Positions 8,637 through 21,257 of a stretch of 64,000 nucleotides of DNA are shown one piece after another (position 1 is the first letter of the stretch; each line of letters starts with the position of its first letter). The notes below the pieces were generated by a model. The model did no database searches, was not told where the DNA came from, and was given only the letters and a program-made list of their open reading frames with translations. The translations under genes and the position numbers were made by a program. Source of the DNA: Lomentospora prolificans (lineage: Eukaryota > Ascomycota > Sordariomycetes > Microascales > Microascaceae); NCBI GenBank assembly GCA_029532625.1, contig JARFXM010000006.1, forward strand, positions 2,108,001 through 2,172,000, given 5' to 3'.

Positions 8637-11600
8637 CTATATATTCAATGCTCGTAAACCGCGCTGACGAGCCGCCGTTTGAACGGCCTGCTTTACGCTC
8701 TCCGACGCCTTTAACCACGCCTGCTTTGCCTTGCCATTCATGTCGTCTTGCTCGAGTATCCAATCAAGATACTTGATAATCGACAAGGCCTTTTCCATAT
8801 TCCTTTCCTCCACCACTACCTGGCAGAGGTATTGCTCCAGCATTTGAACGTCGGCACGATGTGGTCCTGAAGCCGACGTCTTGGCCAGCCACGCGTCCAA
8901 CATATCCTTCACCCCCTGCGTCGACGAGATTCCGGAACTGCCAAACGATGCCTTAATGGGAGGTGGTGGGAAGGCGAGCTTTGTTTGCCCGCCCGGTGTT
9001 ATGCTATCCGCCTCCGCATTGGCTCGCCGATTTGGTCGGCTCATGTTTAGACCGGATTTGCGAGCGAGTCTTCGTCGCCGATGGTCTTCCAAAACTTCTC
9101 TTCTGACGTCTTCTGGTAGTTCTGCGAGAATTTCCGGATCTAGTTCCTCGGCCTCGCTCTCAGAAGGGCTTGGTTCGGGGTTTCTACGTTCTAAAAAGTT
9201 CGTCTGCATCAGACCTGCCTCGGCGTCGCGTTGCCGCTCCTTCGCTTTGCCCCACAGGTTGCGGACACCGGCGCCCTTCTTTGTCGGAGTCGTCGGCTTC
9301 TTTGTAGGTGCTACTATCCTATCCGTGTGCGGCGATCGGGAGGGACCGGCTGCTGGTTCTTGTCTCCGATAGGAGAGTAACACCTCGGCCTTCATATCGG
9401 CCGGAAGAGCGTTGAAAACTTCCGGGTCTATTTGAGGAGGCAGCGGCTCGGCTATATCAGCGAGCGCTGGTGTATTTTGCTGCTTCGGACTGGTGCTAGG
9501 AGAATTTTGCTGGGACGCTGCCAGACTTCTCGAGCCTTGCCCAATAAGACGGCTGCGGATGTGGACTGGAAGCTCCGCAACCACAGCGGGATCAGGATTG
9601 GCGGGTAAGATAAACTGGGTCCCGGAAACGTTGAGAGGTGTCTTCGCTTTTGGATCGGACTCGTAATACCGCGCCCGTAGTAACGCGGGGTGCATCGACC
9701 CTCGGGGTCTTTTCGGCGTCATGGGGTCGATGATTGGATCTCTTTCTTTCTTCGCCGTTCCCGGCGTGTTGCTTGCTGACCTTGGCGGACTTTGTATGTC
9801 CTCTATAGGGTCTATCTTTGCTCGCTTCACAGGCGACGGTCCGGTGAATGCAGGAAACTGCAAACGTTTTTGGCTCCCGTCCAGCCCCAGGTTAGGTTTG
9901 AGGGCATCCAGTTTCGTCATCTGCACTCCGAGGCCGCGCAGATCTCCAGGGCTAAACTTGAATGATCGCAAGACTGACACGGCTTCGCGGCCAATAGTTT
10001 CTGCGCTATTGGTGGCTACACCGAAAATAACGCTTTTGTTGAACGTATCGCATTTTCCGTGTCCCAGATGCTTCACGGTATCAAAGGGCGCATCTAAAGC
10101 CCGCCGCATGACTTTGACGGTCAAGTTTCTACCCTTGACTTGCTCATTGAGTAGGCGGCGTTCCAATTCCTGGCAAAGGTTCATCATGAATTCTTCCGCC
10201 TCCGCCTGTTTGATAAATCGAATGCCCCAACTAACTTCTGCGGAAACCGACTTTCGCGGAGGCTGGTCGCCAACCTCGGTCTTGTCGATGCCTCTTGCGT
10301 ATTCCCAGAGCTTCTCACCGGTCTTGGGTCCCAAGACAGTCGTAAGCCTCTCCTTTGACGTGGCGCGCAGGTCTTTGACAAACTTGATACCAAGTTCTTC
10401 TAGTTTGCCACCGGTGCTATACGCAACCCCAGGAAGGCTGGTCACCTCTAATTCCCCAAGGAGGTCGAGAACTTGTTCCGGTCGAACCTGATATTGTCCA
10501 TTTGGTTTTGCCTTTCGCAAGGCTACTTTCGCTAGGAGAATGTTAGCTCCAATACCGACCGATACGGCGCATCCTGTATTCTTGGCGATCTTCGCACGAA
10601 GCTCCGCCGCAATATGGTCCGCTTTTTCTTGCTCCCGCCATATACTCCCCTCATCCACACCCTTACCCGTGGATGCGGAATCTCGCATGACGATGGCGGT
10701 TATATCAACTAAGGCTTCGTCAATGCTGACACTTTGCACAACACCACCAACGTCAAGAATAGCTTCGTAAAATTGCCGACTGGCTTCTTCGTAGGCCGGG
10801 AAATCATATGGAAGAACTTTGAGGTCCGGGCATAATTCCAGTGCCCTCTTCATCCACATCCCATTTTTGACTCCGAATTCCCTCGCTGGGTAGTTGCAGC
10901 TCGCAATCTCAGAGCCCGTACCGGTGCCATGAGCAACGACAGCTGGCTTATTGATGTATTCTGGGTGCTTTTTCAAGGAAACGGCGCAAAAGAAGCTGTC
11001 AAAATCGACATGCATGACATATCTCCTGCAGCCAGGAGCTCTCTTCATCGGTTTTGGAGCGAGACCCCTCTCATTTGCCATCCGCTGCATTTTAGACTTG
11101 AGCTCTGCTTTCCAGGTCGAGAGGTGGTGGAGTCGGCTTTCGGAGTAGAACTGCTTTAGAAAATTCGGATTCGCAGATGACGCTTTTCGTATATGAGGGT
11201 CTGTAAGAAGCCATGCATTATACTCCTCTGATGTCATGTTCTTTAATTGATCATTATTCGCGGGCTCTGGCTCGGGTTGAGTTTCAGGCCTCTCATCTGG
11301 GTATTTGACTTGATCGTTAAACCCGTCATTTCTCGGTCCTTGGACATCGAGATCGTGATGTAGGTCAGGGATGATCCCAGGCGAGTTACCTTGCGCTGGG
11401 CTGTCAGACTGTTCCTGCTCCTTGGTCAAAAGTGAGGAACCCTCTTTAAAGGCCTGTGGAAGCTTCGACGAGGCGGAGGCGAGAGCTGAGAGTGAGCCTA
11501 GGCTGGAATCCACCTCGGAAGCTTTTGTAAATTGGCTATTGTAAAAGCTGTTTTGTGTCTGTTCCCGATAACCAGCTCTTGGCTGAGAGTTGTTCTGCGA

Positions 11601-12164
11601 GAGCATCTTGCCACCATCGAACTTCAATACTTTTTGCCTTGGTCCTTCATCGACCACGCGATAGTCGGCCCATGGTAGAAGCCTTCCTGCATTAATGGAA
11701 TCCATCACCCATGCGGGCTTCACTATTCGGTACCGAGCAAATTCGATGGCTTTCTTCGGGGTGAGAGAGGATGCAATAATGTGGGTCGCCATGGTCTTGG
11801 AGTCGAGATATTGAAGGAAGGCCGCGCCATGCCTGACGAGCTCCTTGTGCAAGCTTTGTAACTTGTGGTTAGAATATTGTGAGCATCCTCTATGGTAGAA
11901 ATATAACTCGACTTACATATGGAGAGGGGGCTGCGTGTATCCGGAGACGTGGGCGACCACTCCCTTGAAAATTTGCGGAAGATCAGAGGAGGCGGTCCGC
12001 AGCTCGGCATCAAGATTTTGAAGCTTGATCTTCTTGCGCCGAAAGTAATCGCTAAATCCTCCGAATTCGCTGGCGCCATACTCTTCGCCTTCCTCATCGT
12101 CGAAGCGGTGATTTTCGATTCGCTTTCTCACCTCAGAGGAGTTCTTGTCGGCCGGGGTTCCCAT
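8637..12164 (-). CDS. REV1: DNA repair protein REV1 (Y-family polymerase)
   Basis: Deoxycytidyl transferase and scaffold of translesion synthesis in the nucleus, partner of polymerase zeta. Two exons, 12164-11917 and 11853-8637, give 1154 residues; the 63-nt intron (GTAAGT, AAG) restores GYTQPPLHILHKELVRHG inside the BRCT domain. Order: BRCT at about 60-150, an S/Q-rich linker, then the IMS catalytic domain from about 360 with MHVDFDSFFCAV and VSIDEALVDIT carrying metal-binding acidic residues. Two ubiquitin-binding motifs follow (IDPEVFNALPADMKAEVL and LDPEILAELPEDVRREVL). The C-terminal helical domain ends in LEQYLCQVVVEERNMEKALSIIKYLDWIL, the usual docking site for other polymerases. Length and domain order are normal for fungal REV1. 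The promoter is shared with the divergent RED-like gene. Confidence 0.96.
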
Positions 12165-12592
12165 GTTGAGGGCGTTCAGAGCAAGGCGGGGATAGGTGAT
12201 ATAATATATTTGTATTAAAGATTATCGATGAGGCGCCCTATACGAGCCATGTTCAACGAGGCCGTAAGGTCATACCGCCGGGTGCGTTAAGGTGGCGATG
12301 CGCTGTGAACTCGAGAGGTTCAATGTTCTCGGTCGCGTCGGATCAAGTAGCGGGGTGAGTGGCGTTCAGTCACGGTGCTTTGGCGCGTTATCACGTGCAG
12401 AGTTTTGGCGCATTAAGGCCTGGGCCTGGACCCGATCTGCACTGAGAGTGGGCCTGAGTGTGTCGATGTTCTAAGGTAGGTAGCTCTATGTGGTATTGCG
12501 ACAGAACCTTGAACATTGAATTCTCGAATTCAACCTCTGGGTTTTGCCCTCTCAACCCGCTCACGGCCTGCTCCAGCCCTATCCCAATCAAT
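12165..12592. promoter_or_regulatory. Bidirectional promoter, REV1 and RED-like gene
   Basis: The 428 bp between the two divergent start codons must hold both promoters. No binding site could be assigned with confidence. The right end just before 12593 is C-rich, as expected of a leader. Confidence 0.5.
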
Positions 12593-14244
12593 ATGAACAA
12601 CGATCAGTTTCGGCGATTATTGTTAAGCAATAGCGCAAAATCCTCCGATGGAAGCTCCAAGTCTCCACCAGCTGCGAGCCCCGGCTCAAGCAGCCTTGGA
12701 GCTCGCCAAAGGGCCAACATACCCATGACACCGTGAGTGGCATCTTACCACGCTAACCTTTCCCAATTCTAACAGTTTGGTACAGGCGTTCCGCTGGTGC
12801 AAATAGCAACCTAGACTTTGCGCGACAAGTTGCCGAACGAAACCGCGCCGTCAATCCGCGCAAGAATTTCCGGTCGTCTGCTCCGAAAGGCTCCAAGCTC
12901 GCCACCGGTTACGTGGACCGAACGAAGACGAGACAGGGGGAAGAAGATGAAAAGGAAGCAAGGATAAAAGCACTAGAGGACTCCTTGAAGAATGAGGAAA
13001 TCGACCAAGTCACGTTCGAGAGACTACGAAACGAGATTGCCGGAGGCGATCTTTCCACCACGCACATGGTCAAGGGCCTCGACTTTAAACTACTGGAGAG
13101 GATAAGACGAGGCGATGATGTGTATCGCGATGGAGAAAAGACTCGAGAAGAAGGCACGGGGGCCTTGAATGGGGATGTTGACGACGAGCTTGACAAAGTT
13201 TTAGAACAAGAGGTCAGGCCCGTAGAAAAAGAACAGCGTGAGAAAAAGGGCCAATTGTCCACAGTCGCATTGGCCGCGGGTAAGAAACGGACAAGAGACC
13301 AAATATTAGCCGACTTGAAAGCAGCAAGATCAGCAGCGACGACGAAAGATCCGAAGGAAGACCTTGGAGGGAGGTTTAAGAAGATCAACGTAAAGCAGCA
13401 ACCCGGAACCCGAATTGAGAGAGACAGCAAAGGCAGGGAAATTTTTATAATAGTGGACGAAGACGGCCATGAGAAGAGGAAGATCCGCAAAGTCTACGCA
13501 GGGGAAACGCAGGATGACGTGCGGAAGGACGAGCTGCCCATGCCAGACAAGAACGCAAAACCTCTCGGCATGGAAGTGCCAGAGATATATCGCAAAACAG
13601 AAGATCCCGAAGACGCCGGGGATGTCGACATTTTTGATGACGTCGGTGACGACTACGACCCGCTAGCCGGGTTAGGCTCGGGGTCCGACTCTGACTCCGA
13701 CTCCGACGGGGACAAGCTAAAGAACTCCAAGATGCGCGCAAAGAAGGGTATAGAAAAAGGGAAGGAATCATCAGCCCAAGCAAACCAACCCACAGGGCCT
13801 AGGAACTATTTCAAAGACTCCAAAACGGGGCTCATTTCACAAGAAGAGGTCAAGGCGCCCTCGTTATCTGACCCAACCATCATGGCAGCTTTGAAGAAAG
13901 CTGCTAGTCTCAACCCACTGGGTAAGGGAGTAGACGAAGACGATGTTAGTGACGAGGAAGAAAAGGCTCGGCTGGAGCGGAGGAGGAAGCTTCTAGAGGC
14001 GACCGATCGCGATGCCGAAGATCTCGATATGGGCTTCGGCATGAGCAGATATGAGGATGAAGAAGACTTTGAAGATCGCAACATCAAGCTATCAAAATGG
14101 GGAGAAGAGGGCGGCGATGGTGAAAGAAAGTCCTCCGGTAGTCGATCAAAAAGGAAACGAGGGCCCAAGAAGCGGAAGGGAGATGGAAATAATGCTGCCG
14201 ACGTCCTACGGGTCCTTGAGCAGAGAAAGGCGGCCGGCTCATAA
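12593..14244 (+). CDS. RED/IK-like pre-mRNA splicing factor
   Basis: Likely homolog of the RED (IK) protein, a component of the spliceosomal B complex. Two exons, 12593-12732 and 12786-14244, give 532 residues; the 53-nt intron has GTGAGT and ACAG borders. The start MNNDQFRRLL is followed by a Ser/Pro-rich stretch, then the RED N-terminal signature: ARQVAERNRAVNPRKNF, ATGYVDRTKTRQGEEDEKE and STTHMVKGLDFKLLERIR (compare THLVKGLDFALL in animal RED). Centre and C-terminus are highly charged with an SDSDSDSDGD run and end in a basic SKRKRGPKKRKG cluster that could act as a nuclear localisation signal. The animal protein's long RE/RD repeat is absent here, as is usual in fungal homologs. The family assignment rests on the N-terminal region. 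Confidence 0.82.
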
Positions 14245-14752
14245 CAAACCCATAGGTCAGGTATACAATATAATGTCTCCGGCCTCTACTGTGTGTGTGT
14301 GTCGTGTGCATGCTCCAACTATCTCTAGATGTGGATGATTATAAATGTTCAGCTGTGCTTGGGAGGACCATTACAAAGGCCAACCCGAGTGATGGGGTCC
14401 ATGCCGATAATATGACCTGTTATTGCGTATTGAATTCCGGGAGGTCCGAAAATGCTGGCTCCGGGACCCGCCTACTCCAGCGTCAGGTGGAGGAAAGGAG
14501 ACGTGAAAAGTAGAGGTTGGAAGTGGAGGGTTGGATCCATCCAAACATCGTGAAACGCGCCAAAGCTGCCGGCGACGGAGGCGGCAGTCATCACGGGTCA
14601 ATTGCTGGCCTCTTTCCCCACACATTCAAATGCCGACGCTCTCTCGCCCGCACCTAGGTGCATCCTCCGAAGACGCCTCAACCATTCGTCTGTGAATTTG
14701 ATAATTTACCCCTGGGAATTGCAGGATACATTGATAGATATTAGATTTCAAA
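14245..14752. other. Intergenic, RED-like 3' end to nucleoside hydrolase
   Basis: About 0.5 kb between two plus-strand genes. It contains a short GT run at 14290-14302 and a pyrimidine-rich stretch near 14600-14650 that is probably the leader of the next gene. No extra gene was seen. Confidence 0.45.
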
Positions 14753-16133
14753 ATGAGCACGGCAAAAATCCCTGTGTGGCTGGACTGTGATCCTGGCCAC
14801 GATGTGAGTTGAACCCCGCCAAAACGCCGTATCGCGAGAGTTCTACTGTGATGCGATGCCCTGCGCATAGCGCCCTCTCTAACCGCCAATTGCGCTAAAT
14901 AGGATGCATTCGCGATTCTACTCGCAGCCTATCACCCAGAGCTGAGACTCTTAGGCATCTCGACAGTCTTTGGCAATGCCCCGCTGAGGTAGATTTCAGT
15001 TGCTATCCCTAGTTGGGGGCCCAGGACTAGCGTTCCGCTAACCGCATCCATAGCAAGACGACAAAGAATGCTTCCTCCGTCCTCACGGCCATAGGCAAAG
15101 AAAAGGAGATAACTGTCTATCCAGGCGCCCATAAGCCTTTAGTGCGTCCCGGAAGGCAACATGCCACGGACATCCACGGCGAGTCCGGCATCGACGGAAC
15201 GGAGCTCCTCCCCAAAGGTCACGCGCAAGTCGACACGACGACGGGCGCCGTCCACGCCATGGCTAAAGCCCTGCTATCGGAGCCTGCGGGAACGGCCTGG
15301 CTGGTTGCCGTTGGCTCTCTCACAAACGTCGGCGCGCTTCTGCAACAATATCCACAGATAGTGAGCCACCTCGGTGGCTTGAGCATCATGGGCGGCGCTA
15401 TCGGCGATGGGTTCTCGAATGCCGTCATGGGCATGGTGGACGGAGTCGCACGAATCGGAAACTGGTCTCAGTACGCCGAGTTCAACATATTCATTGACCC
15501 CGAAGCTGCCGCTTTAATTTTTGGAAATGAGGAATTAGCTGGGAAGACAACACTGGTTCCTCTAGATCTTTCTCACCAGGCTTTAGCAACAGAAAATGTG
15601 CGGAATATGCTGCTTTACGGAAAGGGCAATGAGCCCCCAGCAGATGGAAAGGGGAAATCTACGCTAAGGACAATGCTCGTAGAGCTTCTGTTCTTCTTTG
15701 CTAAGACATACGAGTGAGCAACTTCCCTCCCTACCCTCTTCCGTTTCCTGCGCCCTTATTTACTGACAACGATCGAAATAGGGACGTATTTGGTATCACA
15801 GAAGGACCGCCGCTTCACGATCCGCTCGCCGTCGCCGCAGTCCTAATGGGGACCAAACATGAAATCCCCTTTCATGATTGGAGCCCTGACGGCGGCCCAG
15901 ACAACAGAGAGCGCTTTGATATTTCCGTCGTCACGGAGGGCGACTTTGACGACGCACAGAAGGGGTGTGAGCTGGGCCGCACCGTCGCAACCCTCAAGGA
16001 ACCGGGCGTCGCCGGCGTAAGAATTCCGCGCAGTCTTGATGTGGCTGCTTTTTGGAACGAGATCGACGCCTGTATCGAGAGAGCGGAAGAGGTTTTGGAC
16101 AAGAGGTCATCGCGAGCGGAGATGGAAAACTAG
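14753..16133 (+). CDS. Inosine/uridine-preferring nucleoside hydrolase
   Basis: Hydrolyses ribonucleosides to base and ribose in pyrimidine or purine salvage; Urh1-like. Four exons fit in phase: 14753-14803, 14903-14988, 15054-15713 and 15782-16133, giving 382 residues. The N-terminal calcium-binding signature is formed across intron 1: PVWLDCDPGHD joins DAFAIL, giving DxDPGxDD at residues 11-18. Further family motifs are LLGISTVFGNAPL, VYPGAHKPL, DIHGESGIDG, GSLTNVGALL, HLGGLSIMGGAIG, EFNIFIDPEAA and, near the end, PPLHDPLAVAAV, which carries the C-terminal active-site His-Asp. Length is slightly above the roughly 310-350 usual, from extended loops near the C-terminus. Convergent with the thiamine pyrophosphate carrier gene. 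Substrate preference cannot be read from sequence. Confidence 0.93.
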
Positions 16134-16467
16134 AGACACCGTCTTATATTACGCTCCCTAGAGCTTCCCACTTTAGTCTAGTATTTGGGGATGGCGCCAG
16201 TTCCTGATATAGTAGAAATGGTACATTATAGAAGACGCGAGGAAAGTGAGGGAGCCGCGCCCCTCCGTCGCTTGATATCCTTGTTTATTTGGTGAACAGG
16301 CTCTTTCTTGATTCCCTAGCTCTATATGGAAACGCCTAGCAGTGCATGCGAATACCTGTGGAGTACATGAATTACAGAAACGAAAAGAAATAGTGGAAAT
16401 GTGACCAATAGTCCTCTGTCTGGACTCTGGACGACTCTAAGTATAATACACTGGGCTACCTTGCCCC

Positions 16468-17606
16468 TTAAAGATTTTGTTCGACGGCGTGGTCGAGTTT
16501 GATGAGGCCACGTAGGGTGTTCTCGTACACCCACAGAGTCACACCGCTGCTAGGGGCGTGCTTAAGCAGTGTAACAAAAAGACCCCGGTACATTCCCCTA
16601 AAGCCCTCAGTAGCCAGGATGGTTCGGATGGCTCCCAGGGTGCTCGTGTACTCGGGGATATTCTTGTGGATATACCTGCCTCGAGTGGGGCCCTGAACTT
16701 GCATTCGCTTTCGGACAATGTCGAAAGGGAAGACAGCAGTCTTTGCAATGAAGCTGGAGGCGCTACCGGCCAGAAACTTGTCAAAGCCCCAGGGCATTCT
16801 AGGGATGACGCGCTTGCTATCGTCCTCGCCTTTCCTGACGTCGGGGGGCCGGATCGCCTCGTAAGTGAGGAAGTAGATACCCATGCCGGGACCAGCATTG
16901 AGCAGGGTAGGAACGATTCCGCGGAAGAAGCCCTTCATGCCTTCGTCTCGGTATATTTCCCCAAATGACCGGAAGAACGACTTGTATACTCGATCCTTGC
17001 CCTGGGCGGCAAAGCGGGTCCGCAAAAGGTCGAGGGGGTAGGATGCAGTTGTGCCGGCCAAGCCCGCAGCTGTGCCGGCGATCCACGAGATCTGGGTCTC
17101 GATATGGGGGTTCCTTTTACTATCGCCAAGGTAAGGGCGGATGGCCTCGGCGGTCGCGCGGTATGCCGTGAACTGTGCGGCCGAATAAACCATATACATG
17201 ATCTCGGCAGGGACGTTGCCCTTCCAAAGCGCCGTGAAGCCCTCATCTCGAACAATGTCTCTAGCAGTGCGGACGAGCCCCTTGTAGATCGGGGAGCCGG
17301 GGGGAAGCTTCTTAAGCGATAGGGGGTCGGAGAGCGAGTGTGACTGCAGTTGGAGTCGAATTTTGATAACGTCAAGCGGCGCAACAACGAACCTAGAAGG
17401 AGACACAAGAGTTAATTGTGCGAACAAGGAAGATGGGTGGTCGATTGCAGTGCATACCTTGACACCAAGCCTGCAGTAGACCCAGCCACCACAGTCTGCC
17501 ATTTCGAGCCCTGGAACGCGAGAATTGTCAGATTTCTCTTGCAAAGATGCCATGCTGTCGAGTGAGGACAATGACATCATACTTTATCCTTCAAATGTTC
17601 AGTCAT
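16468..17606 (-). CDS. TPC1: Mitochondrial thiamine pyrophosphate carrier
   Basis: Inner-membrane carrier of the SLC25 family that imports thiamine pyrophosphate into the mitochondrial matrix. Three exons: 17606-17583, 17510-17458 and 17392-16468, giving 333 residues. The very short first exon encodes MTEHLKDK. Splicing then gives GSKWQTVVAGSTAGLVSRFVVAPLDVIKIRLQLQ, the expected first repeat; reading straight through the first intron would shift frame. The three carrier signatures are APLDVIKIRLQ, YPLDLLRTRF and FPFDIVRKRMQ, each followed by the usual downstream helix (FTALWKGNVPAEI, MKGFFRGIVPTLL, FRGMYRGLFVTLL). The choice of TPC1 over other carriers rests on overall resemblance to Tpc1 proteins, so carrier class is certain and substrate is likely. 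Confidence 0.9.
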
Positions 17607-20051
17607 GGCGTCGCAAGCACCTGTAGGCCATGGATAGCTTCGGAAAGACGATGAGGATAGTAGTTGAACCGGATAATTTTATCTAGGTGCCGAGGTGACA
17701 GAGATGGGTTTGGAGAGTTGCTTCGTCCGGGTAAGCATGATGGAGGAGAGCAGCGATGGTCTTTCGGGCCTTGAGAGGCAGGTTGTGCGATCACCAGGGG
17801 GGAGCTTTCGGCCGTCGTTGCCGGTCTCACAGGGTGTGCAATGTGACAAGGAGAGTTATAAGAAGCTCATGCCTTTGAAGAGGTTCTCAATAGCCATACT
17901 GAATCTGTTAGGGTAGGGAATGGTTTGTGGATGGCAAAATTTCTTTTTTCTCAACATCTGCATGCAGCGACACCGGGAAGAAATGGGGCAGGTTTTGGCG
18001 GAATCTGGTTGGCTACGGGTCTTGCCGGCCGGGATGGAGCCATATTGAAACATTCCAGCATTTCCAGAAAGACAATGGAGCGATTCCGCAAAGTGCTCGT
18101 CAGAGAATGATGGTGGTTACAGATTGAAACGTAGAAATGAGATGTGAAGAAGAGCAGAAATCCTCGGCGCTGATTTAAGATCAATCGATGGGCTATAGGT
18201 GCGAATGGTCGCGCTTGTAATGGATGCGAGTTAATAGTCTTTCAATCTTTCCGCCCGCTCCTGACACGGAGTGCCTCCGGAACATTGAAGGAATCCCCAA
18301 CCGGCCCGTGAAAGACCTCACATCACATCCGAAGGATCCAGGCCTGATAACCGGGAAACTAATAATACCAAATGATCCGATACACCATGGATCGATGGAA
18401 TTCAGATGCACGGTTAAAGTAAAGTTAGTGTGGCTGGCGCATGCGGACCCAGCACGAGGGATGCTCCGAGAGGGTACGTGCAACCCTCTGTGAGGGAGGA
18501 CAACCCCCGGACTAATGGATCTCTGTTGATCAATCACGGAACTCTTCAATGCTGCCTGCAATTGTAATTGATCCTTCTCTTTGGGCTTACATTCTTATCA
18601 AAATTCGGACACGGCAGGGGCCCCGGAGGGGAAAAGAGCTAGTTGGATGCTGGGTACTGAGCGCTTCAGAGGTCGGAACCCACGCCCACATCCCGAGAAG
18701 TTCGATTGGAAAAGCTTATCTACGAAGGTACTGGCTGCCGAATACTTTAGTACATACCTCAGTACGAAGGTATTGCTAGGTGGCGGCACAACATCGAATT
18801 TCTGGCAATATACCTGAGGCGGCTGAAGCTACTATTATACTCCTCAGCAATAGGAATACTCACTGATGTACCTCGTACTTGTAAAATAGTGGCAAGAGCA
18901 AACTGCCATTCTGAATGCATCCTTTAAAACTTAGTAACTATGAATTGGGGCAAGAGCCCCCAAGCCCCGGAACAAGACCAAGACTCTGCCCCATACCAAA
19001 GTAGAGTGGGGCCCTTGACGCGGGACATCATAACGTCACAGCGCGTTTCTAGTGGGCCAATTCTCTTCCTTTTCCCCGAGAGCACCTCGAGTTGGAGACT
19101 ATTCCAAGTCCTCACATTGGCTAGAAGCTTGTTTGGGAAGAGCTCCCGCAGGCCACGTCCCTTTTTTCTCCAGGACCCAGAGCTAGTTTTGACACGAGAG
19201 GGAACTCGTTGCAAGCCGCCGTGAGACTAATTGCTCCATTTCACGCCGCCTAACCGTTCCCCGTGCTGTTTCCGTGTGCCGATACACTGCCAATCTCGGG
19301 GGAGGGGAAGCTTTCCCGAATCAGTCGTTGGTTGTCTGCACTTTCCCACACACGCCTCGACTCTCCATCCCCGGCTGACTTACTCCATCCATCTTTTTTC
19401 CTGTCAGAAGCTTTGCCCAAACTCTCTCTCCTCAGGGACCAACAGCTTCTCTAAGTCCCTTCACGCCCACCAACCTCAAGACAGTTTCAGAGAGACAGAC
19501 TCTGACAGCAATCTTGGGGCAAAACACCCCTAACCCCCAGAAGACGCCTTGTTGCATCACTCTACGTGCACCCAATTCACACACTCTGGCTGACTTTGTT
19601 CTACCCACTTCTTCGCGAACCAACCCTCGCGATATCCTCCTCATTCAAGCCACCTTGTCACAACTTCGGGGAAACACCATTCCAGGAAATTAACGAACGA
19701 GGCGATCTTGCGCGACAACTTCAACACGACACGACAACTGGAGGGAGCCCCACGCAAAACCAGGGTGCCCGGGAGTTCAGTTATCTCCATCATTTGTAAC
19801 CTGCACCAACATACCCTGGAGTGGCATGTGACAGCGTCACAATACCTCAGGACCTGGACGCTGTGCTGTCATAGCTACCCCTAGCTCTGTACCAGGCTTT
19901 TTTTTTGCAGCAACCTGACGCACCTGCCTTTCCCCTCTTTCATCCCGACATCCTCTTCCCTGCTTAAAGGGGAGTTGGAGTTGAATCTTTTACTTCTTTG
20001 CCTCCTCTCCAATTCTCCCTCAATCTTTCGCTACACCTCTCCGACGCCGCC
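17607..20051. other. Long divergent intergenic region
   Basis: About 2.4 kb between the carrier gene (-) and an unassigned gene (+). No coding exon with family similarity was found. Positions 18720-18780 carry repeated ACGAAGGTA-type words. From about 19230 the strand becomes C/T-rich and is probably the leader of the next gene, possibly with a leader intron ending at the TTTTTTTTTGCAG near 19910. Confidence 0.45.
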
Positions 20052-21257
20052 ATGCCTACTTCCCCCATTTCTCCTCTGCAGGCCCCTGCGCTTCTTGCAC
20101 CTCTACTGCTAGCTCTTCCCGGGGCAGCTATTTCCACCAAACCAGCGCCCGCCATATTACCGCTTCTCTCGCCCATTCTCCGCCAGCGAGTTCAGATCTT
20201 CTCTGCTACTAGTAGTGAGCCATGGCTAAAGCTCTTATGTTATGACACATCCAAGGGAGCAAAGCTCCAGGAAATTATTCAAGGCGGCAGCCTAGAGCCC
20301 CATCCAGTCTCTGGCGAGGTGGAAGTTGATTGGGAGTTGGATTCAGAAAGTCGGTTCAGGCGACTGGATGAAGAGACATTACAGGCCTTTGTTGCCGTCC
20401 CTAGCCTCGGCCTTGCGTTTCAGCTTGTACATTGTGTTAATGATAAGGAGGGAGGCGGTGATGGTTGGAGGATCGGCGAGGTCACCTCTATTGATGGATT
20501 CTCCCCCTTTGCTTCTTTTGATGGACATGAAAGCATTTCTGCGGCAGAGCAAAGTTACAAAGACAGCAAGACCGCGAAAGGCGCGACCCTCTCAGTCAAC
20601 GGATCGGCAACCGCGAACGGCGGAGCTCAGTCGGGCGACCCTAGTGAGGACGACGATGATGACTACTGGGATCGATACGATGCTACTCCCGCTCGTACCC
20701 CTGCAGCCCGCACTCCCGCGACGAAACGCTCCCCAGCGCCTCAGTCCCTCCAATCCTCGGGCGGCTTCGGGAACACTTCCGCCGCCGAGGATGCATATTT
20801 TGCCCAGTATGACGACGTCCAACCTGCCATGGACAACCATGACCCCGACGAAGAGCACAACATCGAGGCCCTGGCACCGTCCTTGGGCCTTAACCGTGTC
20901 GCATCTCACCCTACCCAGGAGTCACCTGATCAAACCGAACTGAGCGAATCCACTGGAGCGTGGACTTTAGCCGAACCGGAGAGGTCTTCGCCTGGCCACA
21001 ACGGAGACCACGTCGGTCTGGCCCACCCTCGCCCCTCTTCCAGCGCGAGCTCCTCCAAGGGTAGCGACACCGTCGCCAAGCTCGAGGAGACTGCTGAGAG
21101 GCAAGTTCAAAGCGAGTTTGGCGTGAAGCAGCATGTTTCGCGCAGTATTCGCAGCCTTTTCCTCCTCTCACGGGCGTCTGGAATTGACCGCGAGGAATTC
21201 GAGAACATGGTTCGGACAGAGCTTGACCTCCTCGGCATGATTGAAGGCGAGGACTAG
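20052..21257 (+). CDS. Uncharacterised fungal acidic protein
   Basis: Single-exon frame of 401 residues starting MPTSPISPLQAPALLAPLLLALPG. I do not recognise the family. The first 170 residues look folded: SSEPWLKLLCYDTSKGAKL, a VEVDWELD segment, FVAVPSLGLAFQLVHCV and DGWRIGEVTSIDGF. The centre is disordered, with a DDDDDYWDRYDATPARTP motif followed about 45 residues later by the related AEDAYFAQYDDVQPAMD; these paired tyrosine-acidic motifs are the most distinctive feature. The C-terminus (VKQHVSRSIRSLFLLSRASGIDREEFENMVRTELDLLGMIE) is probably helical. The N-terminal hydrophobic patch is proline-rich and is not a convincing signal peptide. Convergent with the Zn2Cys6 regulator gene. Confidence 0.72.
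   Translation: MPTSPISPLQAPALLAPLLLALPGAAISTKPAPAILPLLSPILRQRVQIFSATSSEPWLKLLCYDTSKGAKLQEIIQGGSLEPHPVSGEVEVDWELDSESRFRRLDEETLQAFVAVPSLGLAFQLVHCVNDKEGGGDGWRIGEVTSIDGFSPFASFDGHESISAAEQSYKDSKTAKGATLSVNGSATANGGAQSGDPSEDDDDDYWDRYDATPARTPAARTPATKRSPAPQSLQSSGGFGNTSAAEDAYFAQYDDVQPAMDNHDPDEEHNIEALAPSLGLNRVASHPTQESPDQTELSESTGAWTLAEPERSSPGHNGDHVGLAHPRPSSSASSSKGSDTVAKLEETAERQVQSEFGVKQHVSRSIRSLFLLSRASGIDREEFENMVRTELDLLGMIEGED

Noticed and set aside
9721..10491. A 256-codon plus-strand frame
   Set aside because: It lies wholly antisense to the REV1 catalytic region, is rich in Ser/Arg/Leu as expected of an antisense shadow, and has no family motif.
12909..13490. A 193-codon minus-strand, Ser/Leu/Phe-rich frame
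   Set aside because: Antisense shadow of the charged RED-like protein; composition mirrors its Lys/Glu/Asp codons.
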